In this document: piece by piece, positions 6,555 to 14,068 of the stretch | Numbering within the stretch: position 1 is the first letter of the stretch | How the letters are laid out: every line of letters starts with the position of its first letter | Assembly (NCBI GenBank): GCA_964582705.1 | Contig: CAZOTE010000043.1 | Location: 1-16,942 of the forward strand | DNA from: Alkalibacter sp964582705 | GTDB taxonomy: Bacteria; Bacillota; Clostridia; Eubacteriales; Alkalibacteraceae | Direction of reading: 5' to 3' | DNA length: 16,942 nt | Position numbers and translations under genes: made by a program | Notes under the pieces: model-generated | What the model was told of the DNA's origin: nothing | What the model saw: the letters and a program-made list of their open reading frames with translations, nothing else | Databases searched by the model: none

Positions 6555-7193
6555 TCATCTATCTTTATTCATCCATTTTTTACATATCTTCAGACCTTCC
6601 GTGGCATTATTGGCAAATGAATCTGCCCCTATGAATTGGTTGGCATCTTCATTCAATAAATTTCCTCCTGCTATTATCTTCACATTGTTTCTCAGTCCCG
6701 CTTTTTCAATGGCATCTACAGTCTCCTTCATGCTGCTTATCGCTAAAGACAATACTCCGCTCATTCCAACTATTTTTGCATTTGTTTCCCTTATTTTATG
6801 CACAAAATTAACAGGATCCACATCAACACCCAAGTCATGTATGACAAACCCTGCTGAAGTGGCGATATCAGAGAATATATCCTTTCCTATATCATGAAGA
6901 TCTCCTTTGACGGTTCCCAGCACGATAGCTCCTATAGAATTTTTTTGAATTATAGTTTTGTCAAACTTCATTTCTTCTAAATCAAGTATCTCACGAAAAA
7001 TAATTCCCGCCATTATAAGATCGGCAATGAAATATTCACTTTCTTCATAAAGATTCCCTACGCTATCCATCCCCCTTTGAAAAACAGCAAGTATCTCCTC
7101 AGGCGTGACTCCTTTTTTTAATTCTTCTTTGACCATCTTTTTAACTTTGTCCTCGTTTAAATCTGTAATCGCCTTTATAAGTGCTTCATTCAT
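6555..7193 (-). CDS. Corrinoid protein of methyltransferase systems (MtbC/MttC-like)
   Basis: A 212-residue cobalamin-binding protein. A four-helix cap (about 1-85, with GMDSVGNLYEESEYFIADLIMAG, split as GMDSVGNLY and EESEYFIADLIMAG) precedes the Rossmann-like B12 domain. The lower axial ligand motif D-x-H-x-x-G is D98, H100, G103 (GDLHDIG); the SGVLSLAISSM loop and AGGNLL follow as expected. Such proteins carry a methyl group from a substrate (methylamines, betaines, methoxy-aromatics) on cobalt to a second methyltransferase. ATG with GGGGGT upstream. The usual substrate methyltransferase, second methyltransferase and reactivase are absent here; only the GntR gene follows. ADSFANNATEG replaces the commoner ADSYAPDA-like ending. 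Substrate unknown. Confidence 0.85.
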   Translation of the reverse strand: MNEALIKAITDLNEDKVKKMVKEELKKGVTPEEILAVFQRGMDSVGNLYEESEYFIADLIMAGIIFREILDLEEMKFDKTIIQKNSIGAIVLGTVKGDLHDIGKDIFSDIATSAGFVIHDLGVDVDPVNFVHKIRETNAKIVGMSGVLSLAISSMKETVDAIEKAGLRNNVKIIAGGNLLNEDANQFIGADSFANNATEGLKICKKWMNKDR

Positions 7194-7339
7194 CCATTAA
7201 CCCCCAAAACAGCTTATTGAATATCCTTTAAATTATTGTATTTTCTTAATTCTTATTACTGATATCGTTTAACTGCTACAAATATTATTCTATGATTTAT
7301 ATATATTTTGTAAATTGAATATAATTCCCTAAAAAAACT

Positions 7340-7369
7340 CCTATAGAGCCTTTTGAATATGTCTGTCAA
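7340..7369 (-). promoter_or_regulatory. Candidate promoter for the corrinoid-gntR unit
   Basis: A perfect TTGACA (7364-7369, minus strand) is followed after 18 nt by TATAGG (7340-7345). The leader would be about 140 nt. Two other candidates in the same leader make the choice uncertain. Confidence 0.4.
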
Positions 7370-7480
7370 GCAAACTTGATATCCGTGATTTATAGCACCG
7401 ACGACACCTGACTTGGAAAATTTTCGTATTCATTTTTATCTTCATTACATTTTTAATATTAAGATGCCTTGTACTTGTTT

Positions 7481-7513
7481 ATTATACCAACTTCACACAT
7501 CCTTGTATATACA
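7481..7513 (-). promoter_or_regulatory. Extended -10 promoter overlapped by a palindrome
   Basis: Minus strand: TATACA (7504-7509), 17-nt spacer, TGG directly before TATAAT (7481-7486). The 10-bp palindrome TGTATATACA at 7504-7513 covers the -35 box, a classic operator position, and its outer GT...AC resembles GntR-family half sites. Binding by the GntR protein encoded two genes downstream is a guess. Confidence 0.4.
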
Positions 7514-7526
7514 TGTTCGGTTCTTT

Positions 7527-8096
7527 TTAACATTTGATTATCTCTTCGTCGGTTACCAAATAATCAACTCCAACATCATGCTCGTCGGTAGGTAGGTCAT
7601 TAAGTACAAATTCCTTATAAGCCGGACAGACCGTTAAAGCATCACTTCTTTTTTCTGACAAAAGCCTGTCATAAAAACCACCGCCATAACCTAGTCTTTT
7701 GCCTGACGAAGTAAATGCCAGTCCCGGTGTAATTATTAAATCAATGTCCTTAATATCAACCACAACCGCTTTAGTTTTTGGTATCTCAAGAATTCCATAC
7801 TTAGTTTTTTTAAACCCCTTTGGGAATTCAAAAGTTTTTGCCAGCATCAAAGTTTTATTCTCATTGTTGCATATTGGAGTTATAACAGTTTTGCCTTCCT
7901 TTAATGCATAAATTATGAAATCATGAGTATTTACTTCATTCATGAAACTAACATAGACCATTATTACATCGCTTTTTTTGTAGATATCCATCTTTTTTAT
8001 AGCATCGAAAATCCTCTTGCTTACATTTTTTACATAGTTGCTGTCAAATCCAGCCCTCTTGTTTATAATTTGTTCCCTTAATGACTTTTTATCCAT
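7527..8096 (-). CDS. 5-formyltetrahydrofolate cyclo-ligase
   Basis: A 189-residue protein of the 5-FTHF cyclo-ligase (methenyl-THF synthetase) family, which uses ATP to convert 5-formyl-THF to 5,10-methenyl-THF in the cytoplasm. Visible signatures are the N-terminal KKSLREQIINKR, VMVYVSFMNEVNT, the substrate/ATP loop GLAFTSSGKRLGYGGGFYDRLL, split as GLAFTSSGKR and LGYGGGFYDRLL, and the ending VDYLVTDEEII. The length is normal. The ribosome binding site is weak (AAAGTGA), suggesting lower yield or coupling with rnhA, whose stop is 18 nt upstream. It is the last gene of the polA unit. It would serve folate one-carbon metabolism, which also uses corrinoid methyl transfer in anaerobes, but no direct link to the next operon is shown. 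Confidence 0.9.
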   Translation of the reverse strand: MDKKSLREQIINKRAGFDSNYVKNVSKRIFDAIKKMDIYKKSDVIMVYVSFMNEVNTHDFIIYALKEGKTVITPICNNENKTLMLAKTFEFPKGFKKTKYGILEIPKTKAVVVDIKDIDLIITPGLAFTSSGKRLGYGGGFYDRLLSEKRSDALTVCPAYKEFVLNDLPTDEHDVGVDYLVTDEEIIKC

Positions 8097-8114
8097 ATTT
8101 GATCGTCACTTTCT

Positions 8115-8570
8115 TTATGATATTTCATCCATAGCTTCATTAACAAGCTGGTCAGCTCGGTTATTATAAGGATTGTCGCTATGTCCTTTTACCTTTATAA
8201 ACGCCACATCATGTTTTGATACCAGCTCATATAATTCAATCCAGAGTTCTCTATTTTTCAGCTCGCCGCTTTTTCCCCTTGTCCAATTCTTTTTCTTCCA
8301 TGAATCAACCCAATTTTGATTGAATGCATTAACGACATACGCGGAGTCGCTGTAAACTTTTACCTTGCATTTTTCCTTCAGCAGCCTTAGGCCGGTTATT
8401 ACTGCCAAAAGCTCCATTTGGTTGTTTGTAGTATTTTTAAATCCTTCTTTGACTTCTTTAACATGTCCCTTAGATGGGTACATCAGCACGACACCAATTC
8501 CACCAACATTGTCCATTGAAGAATCATTCCCCCTGCAGCCTCCGTCGGTGTATATTATTACTTCTTTCAT
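8115..8570 (-). CDS. rnhA: Ribonuclease HI
   Basis: A 151-residue type 1 RNase H, close to the E. coli length. The catalytic set is complete: D9 in IIYTDGGCRGN, E53 in TTNNQMELLAV, D75 in VYSDSAYVV and D140 in NRADQLVNEA, with H130 in KVKGHSDNPYNN. A basic Trp-rich handle (WVDSWKKKNWTRGK, about 87-100) is present, as in E. coli RNase HI. It cuts RNA in RNA-DNA hybrids, removing primers and R-loops. ATG with GGAG about 10 nt upstream; 18-nt gaps on both sides place it firmly in the polA unit, beside the polymerase that fills the gaps left by primer removal. Confidence 0.95.
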   Translation of the reverse strand: MKEVIIYTDGGCRGNDSSMDNVGGIGVVLMYPSKGHVKEVKEGFKNTTNNQMELLAVITGLRLLKEKCKVKVYSDSAYVVNAFNQNWVDSWKKKNWTRGKSGELKNRELWIELYELVSKHDVAFIKVKGHSDNPYNNRADQLVNEAMDEIS

Positions 8571-8588
8571 TGCTTCAACTCCGCTTCG

Positions 8589-9137
8589 TTATTTATGTTC
8601 ATCTTCTTTAATTTTATTCAGATACGCATTTACCGCTTGTAGGTAATGGAGGAGAAATACTCCTTCCCTTTTTATTTCAAATTGGGTGTCCAGGACTTTC
8701 CATGGAATTGACTTTCTTCCACCATGCCTAGACTTGTCCCAGTAATACTTTATATCTTCAAAGGGTATCAAAAAATATCTATCAATCTTTGAAAAAAACA
8801 CTATAATATATGATAGTCCACTTTGCTTAGCAAATTTCTCCATGAATTCGATCTGATGACCGTGGATGTTGGAGATGGGGAGACTGTCCCTACTGGTTTC
8901 TTTTACGTCGAAGCAAACTGGAATCCCCTGTATATTCCCCATATAATCGACTGTACTTTTCTGATCGAAATATGCTAATGTAATCACGCCTTTTTGCTTA
9001 TCCAGTTTAATCGGCTTAATGGACGTGGGCAGCTTCTGAATTACTGCAAGCCCACATCGCAAATATTCTTCATTCGTCAAATTTACAAATTCTTCAAGAG
9101 TACTGCCTCTAAGTCCCCTGCTGTTCCAGTAAGGCAT
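8589..9137 (-). CDS. recU: Holliday junction resolvase RecU
   Basis: A 182-residue protein with the Firmicute RecU pattern: N-terminal NSRGLRGSTLEEFVNLTNEEY-like start (split: NSRGLRGSTLEE, FVNLTNEEY), IQKLPTSIKPIKL, then the catalytic region STVDYMG...VCFDVKETS and NIHGHQIEFMEKF. Metal and catalytic residues map to D64, D77 and K79 by comparison with B. subtilis D88/E101/K103; Asp replaces the usual Glu at 77. RecU cleaves four-way junctions during recombinational repair. It is shorter than the B. subtilis protein by some 20 residues, mostly at the N-terminus. ATG with AGGAGAG upstream, 4 nt after the pseudouridine synthase stop. In Bacillus the gene sits next to a penicillin-binding protein; here it is inside the polA unit. 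Confidence 0.9.
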   Translation of the reverse strand: MPYWNSRGLRGSTLEEFVNLTNEEYLRCGLAVIQKLPTSIKPIKLDKQKGVITLAYFDQKSTVDYMGNIQGIPVCFDVKETSRDSLPISNIHGHQIEFMEKFAKQSGLSYIIVFFSKIDRYFLIPFEDIKYYWDKSRHGGRKSIPWKVLDTQFEIKREGVFLLHYLQAVNAYLNKIKEDEHK

Positions 9138-9141
9138 TCTA

Positions 9142-10113
9142 TCACTCTCCTAATGAATCATTTATTATTTTCACATACTTATCAGGAATTGGTGCTGAGA
9201 TTTTCAAACTTTTCCCCGAACTGAAGTAATCATCTATAACCACTGTGCTATTATGCAGCATCTGACCTTCTATTTTATATTTTTTATAAAAATAATCGTT
9301 GGTTTTCCTGTTGCCATATTTCATATCTCCAACTATTGGCTTTTTTATATAGCTTAAGTGAGCTCTGATTTGATGTGATCTTCCAGTTATCAATTCTATT
9401 TCAGCCAAAGTGAAGTCTTGTCCCGTCTTAATGGGCTTTACTATAGTCTCTACGTATTTTGATCCTTCCATGAAAGTCTCAAATATCTGAGATTTGTTCA
9501 CTCGATTATCTTTTAGAATATAACCTTTTAAATCCATAGCATCTTTTATGCAGCCATCGATAAATGCCAAGTAAATTTTTTTTATCTTGTGGTCGGCAAT
9601 TTTTTTATTAGTCTCCATCAAAGTCTTGTTGTTTTTAGCAATTAAAATTATACCGCTGGTGTTCTTGTCAAGGCGATTGCAGCACGCTGGCGCAAATGTT
9701 ATTTCCTTTTTCGGATCATAATCGCCTCTATTAACAAGATATCTCTTAGCAATTTCTACAATGCCATTTTGATCCCCATGAGTTAAGGTCCCTGGCTTTT
9801 TATTTATTGCCAATAAATTTTTGTCTTCATACAGGATATCATTATCATTAATTATATCTTGTTCGCAATTTTCCCCCAAATATTCCCCGTCCTTTACCGA
9901 GAATTTGTCCACAGTGGCTTCAGCGAGATAAATGCTGACAACATCGCCTTCTTCCAGCCTGTAAGAAGGCGATGTTTTTTTTCCATTTACTTTTATATAT
10001 TTTTTGCGAATAGATTTGAGTACAAAACCCTTACCAGCTTGCTTCAACAACTTACCCATAAACCTGTCTAGTCTTTGATTTTCTTCGTTCTTTGTAATAT
10101 TTATTTCTTTCAT
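9142..10113 (-). CDS. RluA-family pseudouridine synthase with S4 domain
   Basis: A 323-residue protein. An S4 RNA-binding domain covers about residues 10-65 (QRLDRFMGKLLKQAGKG, IKVNGKKTSPSYRLEEGDVV). The catalytic domain begins at LLAINKKPGTLTHGDQNG and holds CNRLDKNTSGIILIAK, whose aspartate (D149) is the catalytic residue; LITGRSHQIRAHLSYIKKPIVGD, split as LITGRSHQIRAHL and SYIKKPIVGD, follows. RluA-family enzymes isomerise uridine in 23S rRNA or tRNA; domain order is that of RluC/RluD, and target sites cannot be settled by eye. It begins 4 nt after the polA stop and ends 4 nt before recU, so it is co-transcribed with both. Confidence 0.9.
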   Translation of the reverse strand: MKEINITKNEENQRLDRFMGKLLKQAGKGFVLKSIRKKYIKVNGKKTSPSYRLEEGDVVSIYLAEATVDKFSVKDGEYLGENCEQDIINDNDILYEDKNLLAINKKPGTLTHGDQNGIVEIAKRYLVNRGDYDPKKEITFAPACCNRLDKNTSGIILIAKNNKTLMETNKKIADHKIKKIYLAFIDGCIKDAMDLKGYILKDNRVNKSQIFETFMEGSKYVETIVKPIKTGQDFTLAEIELITGRSHQIRAHLSYIKKPIVGDMKYGNRKTNDYFYKKYKIEGQMLHNSTVVIDDYFSSGKSLKISAPIPDKYVKIINDSLGE

Positions 10114-10117
10114 TGCC

Positions 10118-12787
10118 CTATTTTGCCTGATACCAGTTTTCTCCCTGAGATATTTCCACTGTCATCGGAACTTTCAAACTGGCTGCTCCTTCCATTTTAT
10201 CTTTTACTATTGCTTTCACTTCATCAACTTCTGCTAGAGGACAATCGATCACCAGCTCATCATGTACAGTCAATATTAATTTGGCATCTGATTTTTTTAT
10301 CTTGAGCTCTCTGTATACGTCAATCATAGCAATTTTAATTATATCCGCTGCGCTTCCTTGAATTGGCGTATTCAAAGCAAGTCTTTCTCCGCTTTTTGCA
10401 ATCATAGCGTTTCGTGAATGTATCTCTGGAAGGTATCTTCTTCTGCCAAACAATGTTGTAACGTATCCTTTGTCCTTAGCTTCTTTAACGATATTTTTCA
10501 TATAATCCTCCACCTTGGGATATCTTCCAAAATACCTGTCTATATAATCTTGTGCCTCTTTTCTGGATATCCCCAGATCTTGGGATAAGCCATATGCTTG
10601 TTTTCCGTAAATAAGTCCGAAGTTTATGGCTTTAGCATATACCCTCTGGGTTGATGTGACATCTTCTATTTCCACTCCAAAAATTTCAGATGCAGTTCTT
10701 GTGTGAATGTCTTCCTCATTTATAAATGAACTTATAAGAGTATCGTCACCGGAAATATGGGCCAAGATTCTCAATTCAATCTGTGAGTAATCCGCATCGA
10801 TCAATACATGATCCTTCTTCGAAGGAATAAATACTTTCCTGATTTTTTTTCCTATCTCTATCTTTACAGGTATGTTTTGTAGATTTGGATCTGAACTGCT
10901 GATTCTTCCCGTGGTGGTCAATGCCTGGTTAAATGTTGAATGTATCTTCTCGGTTTTGAAGTTGACTATCTGCTTGAATCCTTTAACATATGTCGAGCTG
11001 AGTTTGGATACAGTCCTATAGTCTAAGATGTGGGTAATAACCGGATGCTTTCCTTTTAGCTTCTCCAAAACTTCAGCATCTGTTGAGTATCCAGTCTTAG
11101 TCTTTTTTACCACAGGTAGCATCAATTTCTCAAACAACACTTCACCCAATTGTTTTGGCGAGTTTATATTGAACTCTTGTCCCGATAAAGAATAAATTTC
11201 TTTTTTAAGGTTTCCCAGCTTTTCATCAAATTCCACATCCAGCCTGTCTAACTCTTCCAAATCAATTCTGAAGCCTTCATGTTCGAAAAAAGCCAATACT
11301 TCTGTTAGCGGCAGTTCGATATCTTTGTATAGGCTTGCCATTGCGTACTCCTCAATCTGGGCGGCTAAGAGCCTCTTTAAGTCTTCCATCAAATCCGCAT
11401 GAGTACACATCGTAGTCATTGCGATTTCTTGTTCCAAACTATCAAAGGTTTTTTTTGATTTTCCTTTTCCGTACAGCTCCTCATCTGAAATTATTTCTTT
11501 GTTTAAATACTTCGATGCCAGATCATTCATTTTGTATCTGTTATCAGAAGGATCTATAAGATAAGCGGCTAAATAAGCATCAAATTCGACACCTTGAAGA
11601 TTAATGCCTTGTTTTAACGCCCATGAATAGAGCCTTTTAAAATCATGACCTATTTTTTTAATGTTCTCTGATTCAAACACTCCCTTAATGTTCTGGGCAA
11701 TTTGATATTCACCAAATATATTTGATGAAATATAATAACAATTGCCTTCAACTGATACTGCAATCGCTTTTAAAAAACTTTCATAATCTCTTTCCGCAAC
11801 GTATGCAATATAAATTTCTCTGGCTTTTTTCATTACAGTTATTGCCTCTTGCAGGAGCTTGTTATCTGTAACTTCTGTAATTTTATTGGTATTTATTTCT
11901 TCATTTTCCTGATTAGGAGAATCACTACCTGCAATTTTTGCAACTATTGAGAAGCACTCAAGCCTCTCAAAAAAATCAACGACTTCTTTAGATTTATAAT
12001 TCAACGTTTCATATTCTCCGATATTGAACTCCAAAGGCACATGGGTAACTATTTCTGCCAAGTGCCTACTTAAAAAAGCATTTTCCTTATCATTCAGAAG
12101 CTTTTCCTGCATTTTGCCTTTTACTTCGTGGATATTGGCATAAACGCCCTCTATATCACCATACTCTTTTATCAACTTTATGGCTGTCTTTTCCCCAATA
12201 CCTGCTACGCCCGGTATATTGTCTGACTTATCCCCCATCAGTCCCTTAACATCTATGAGGTCTCTGGGAGATACTCCATACTGATCCATTATCTTTCCTT
12301 CGTCATATATCTCAACTTCACTGATGCCTTTTTTTGTATACAACACTTTTATATTTGAATCTATCAGTTGGAACGAGTCTCTGTCTCCTGTCAAAATATC
12401 GACTTCAATTCCACTTTTTGAACAAGATTTCGAGATTGTGCCGATCAAATCATCCGCTTCATAGCCAGGCAGGGATATTTTTTTAATATCCATAAGCACC
12501 AGCATTTCCATAACTAAATCTATCTGTTTCTCCAAGTCCTCAGGCATGAGCATTCTTCCCGCTTTATAGTTTTCATAAGAATCATGCCTGAAAGTTGGCT
12601 TTTTCTCATCAAATGCAACACCTATATAATCCGGATTATAGTTCTCAAGAATATTAATTAAAATATTTGCAAAGCCGAAAATAACATTAGTTGGAATACC
12701 GTCTTTAGTTGCCATAGGCCTTACTCCATAAAATGTCCTGTATATTAAACTGTAACCGTCAATTATAATCAATTTTTTTTGTTCCAT
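10118..12787 (-). CDS. polA: DNA polymerase I
   Basis: An 889-residue family A polymerase with three domains. The 5'-nuclease (about 1-270) shows IIDGYSLIYRTFYG, GYEADDLIGT, TGDRDSFQLI and the H3TH region GLMGDKSDNIPGVAGIGEK. The middle domain (about 300-480) has the fold context of 3'-5' exonucleases but lacks the acidic residues (see findings). The polymerase domain has motif A DADYSQIELR (D664), motif B QRVYAKAINFGLIYG and motif C VHDELVID (D843), so polymerase activity should be intact. It fills gaps and removes primers in lagging-strand synthesis and repair. ATG with GAAGGTG upstream. First gene of a five-gene unit with the pseudouridine synthase, recU, rnhA and the cyclo-ligase. Confidence 0.97.
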   Translation of the reverse strand: MEQKKLIIIDGYSLIYRTFYGVRPMATKDGIPTNVIFGFANILINILENYNPDYIGVAFDEKKPTFRHDSYENYKAGRMLMPEDLEKQIDLVMEMLVLMDIKKISLPGYEADDLIGTISKSCSKSGIEVDILTGDRDSFQLIDSNIKVLYTKKGISEVEIYDEGKIMDQYGVSPRDLIDVKGLMGDKSDNIPGVAGIGEKTAIKLIKEYGDIEGVYANIHEVKGKMQEKLLNDKENAFLSRHLAEIVTHVPLEFNIGEYETLNYKSKEVVDFFERLECFSIVAKIAGSDSPNQENEEINTNKITEVTDNKLLQEAITVMKKAREIYIAYVAERDYESFLKAIAVSVEGNCYYISSNIFGEYQIAQNIKGVFESENIKKIGHDFKRLYSWALKQGINLQGVEFDAYLAAYLIDPSDNRYKMNDLASKYLNKEIISDEELYGKGKSKKTFDSLEQEIAMTTMCTHADLMEDLKRLLAAQIEEYAMASLYKDIELPLTEVLAFFEHEGFRIDLEELDRLDVEFDEKLGNLKKEIYSLSGQEFNINSPKQLGEVLFEKLMLPVVKKTKTGYSTDAEVLEKLKGKHPVITHILDYRTVSKLSSTYVKGFKQIVNFKTEKIHSTFNQALTTTGRISSSDPNLQNIPVKIEIGKKIRKVFIPSKKDHVLIDADYSQIELRILAHISGDDTLISSFINEEDIHTRTASEIFGVEIEDVTSTQRVYAKAINFGLIYGKQAYGLSQDLGISRKEAQDYIDRYFGRYPKVEDYMKNIVKEAKDKGYVTTLFGRRRYLPEIHSRNAMIAKSGERLALNTPIQGSAADIIKIAMIDVYRELKIKKSDAKLILTVHDELVIDCPLAEVDEVKAIVKDKMEGAASLKVPMTVEISQGENWYQAK

Positions 12788-12833
12788 AATTCACCTTCTT
12801 CTCTAAATTTATATCCACTATAGTTTAACACAT

Positions 12834-12863
12834 ATTATAACATTTTAAGCTTATAATATTCAA
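12834..12863 (-). promoter_or_regulatory. Promoter of the polA unit
   Basis: Minus strand: TTGAAT (12858-12863), 18-nt spacer, TGT then TATAAT (12834-12839), an extended -10. The -35 box lies within the distal arm of the terminator hairpin of the upstream gene, so hairpin and promoter share bases. A further TATAGT lies about 10 nt downstream. Confidence 0.55.
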
Positions 12864-12898
12864 AATCCTTCGCCCACAAGGCGAAGGATTTTGAATAT
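12856..12898 (-). terminator. Long perfect hairpin terminator after the anti-sigma gene
   Basis: Arms 12856-12874 and 12880-12898 are perfect 19-bp reverse complements around a 5-nt loop. The GC core CCTTCGCC/GGCGAAGG is flanked by AAAAT on one side and ATTTTGAATATT on the other, on either strand, so it can act as an intrinsic terminator in both directions. The first arm begins right at the base after the anti-sigma stop codon, with no spacer. Confidence 0.8.
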
Positions 12899-14068
12899 CT
12901 ATTTTTTATACTTAGTCAATAAAATTCTGACAATATAAACCGTTCCAACCGCCACTACAGCAAATGGCATTAACCTTACAATCATTATAGATGCATCCAC
13001 TATCAGCTTCAAAAGATAGTTAACAGACTGTATAAAAGCTTCCCTGATTCTTCTCCCAAAGTCTTCAAACGGTGTTTGAACCTTGCTTGTAGGCAATGTC
13101 CTTTCGTAGATATTGATATTAATTGTAGAATATGCAACTTCTTTGTCCCAGTTCTTCAGCATAGTCGATCTATGGTTTATTTCCCTGCGCACTCTTGTAA
13201 GCTCGGATTCTATCGACAGCATATCATTTATTGACTCAGCCTGTGACAGATAATCAAGCAACCTTTCTTCCTGAATAAAATAGCTGTCCAGTTCCCCCTC
13301 TATATCTTGGTACTGCTGTGTTATATTTGTAGAAGCGATGCCCGATCTCACCGCATCCCCATAGCTTTCTATTTCCTTCATCGTTTCAGAGAACCCCTCA
13401 GAAGGCACCCTGACTATCATATACCCCGCTTTTTCACTTCTTTCGGCAGCCACATCATAGTAATTTGCGCTCGCCTCCTGAATGAATCCACCTTGACTAA
13501 GGACTAGTGTGCTTATCCTGTCCGCTGTTTCTTTGTAATCTTCAGTATAAAGACTGATATTCCCTCGATAGACTATTTTTGAAACATCGAACTCTCTGCT
13601 GATTTCAACGTTTTCAACATCCGACTGATTCCCACCGTCGCTGTTTCTTGCGATGTCTTCTTGAGACGCCTCTCCCTCCCATTGTTCAGGAGATTCGAAG
13701 CCAGGATATCCGCTTCCTGAGTCTGACGCTGAGTCATCGCTTCTTCCCATCATAAATAAATTGCTTAGAGTGGTTCCTGCTATGGCCAAAACTATTATAA
13801 GCCCAGCAGCATATGGAAGGTATTTTTTCATTTTATGCATTCTATTTTTAATGTTTTTCATATTATATTCAATTTGTTTTTTATCCTTATCTTTGAGCTC
13901 GTGAACCACCATGCCATCTAAAATCGCTTTATCTGCCATCAAATCTTGATAATAGCTGCTACATTCTTCACATGACTGCAAGTGATAATCAAGCTCTTTT
14001 TTTTCATCCTCACTCAAGTCTTTGTCAATATCTCTGCTGATCAAGTCTATATATCTTTCATGATCCAT
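12899..14068 (-). CDS. Zinc-finger anti-sigma factor with DUF4349-like outer domain
   Basis: A 389-residue membrane protein. Residues 1-45 carry the zinc anti-sigma motif H29-x3-C33-x2-C36 (HLQSCEEC). A membrane segment spans about 84-105, followed by a Ser/Gly/Asp-rich linker, then an outer domain resembling DUF4349 (VYRGNISLYTEDY, SQGGFIQEASANYY, YMIVRVPSEGFSETM, and a helical SYFIQEERLLDYLSQAESI stretch), and a second membrane segment near 360-382 with a basic tail. It probably holds the sigma factor encoded just upstream and releases it on an envelope signal. I chose ATG 14068: AAGGAGG lies 8-9 nt upstream; the frame extends to 14092 but without a good site. The start overlaps the sigma gene end by 11 nt, giving translational coupling. 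Confidence 0.82.
   Translation of the reverse strand: MDHERYIDLISRDIDKDLSEDEKKELDYHLQSCEECSSYYQDLMADKAILDGMVVHELKDKDKKQIEYNMKNIKNRMHKMKKYLPYAAGLIIVLAIAGTTLSNLFMMGRSDDSASDSGSGYPGFESPEQWEGEASQEDIARNSDGGNQSDVENVEISREFDVSKIVYRGNISLYTEDYKETADRISTLVLSQGGFIQEASANYYDVAAERSEKAGYMIVRVPSEGFSETMKEIESYGDAVRSGIASTNITQQYQDIEGELDSYFIQEERLLDYLSQAESINDMLSIESELTRVRREINHRSTMLKNWDKEVAYSTININIYERTLPTSKVQTPFEDFGRRIREAFIQSVNYLLKLIVDASIMIVRLMPFAVVAVGTVYIVRILLTKYKK

Larger units (their letters stand above)
7194..7526. other. 333-nt gene-free leader upstream of the corrinoid gene
   Basis: No convincing gene. The minus strand shows three promoter-like arrangements: TATACA-N17-TATAAT with TGG before the -10 (7481-7509), TTGACA-N18-TATAGG (7340-7369) and TTTACA-N16-TAGAAT (7287-7314). 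A perfect palindrome TGTATATACA (7504-7513) overlaps the first -35, and CCTTGTA occurs twice (7467-7473, 7501-7507) around that promoter. I recognise no riboswitch class; in particular no cobalamin-riboswitch B12 box was seen. No terminator is evident after the cyclo-ligase stop, so read-through from that operon is possible. Confidence 0.5.

Noticed and set aside
7339..7446. Small minus-strand frame in the leader, beginning MKIKMNTKIF and basic with a CRRC motif (about 34 residues)
   Set aside because: No good ribosome binding site and no recognisable family; the chance of such a short open frame in this leader is high.
7194..7526. Cobalamin or other known riboswitch before the corrinoid gene
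   Set aside because: No B12 box or other conserved core that I know was found by eye; a covariance-model scan would be decisive.
7533..7545. Second FabT-like site, TTTGATTATC near the cyclo-ligase stop
   Set aside because: Only one half of the dyad is present and it lies inside coding sequence at the gene end.
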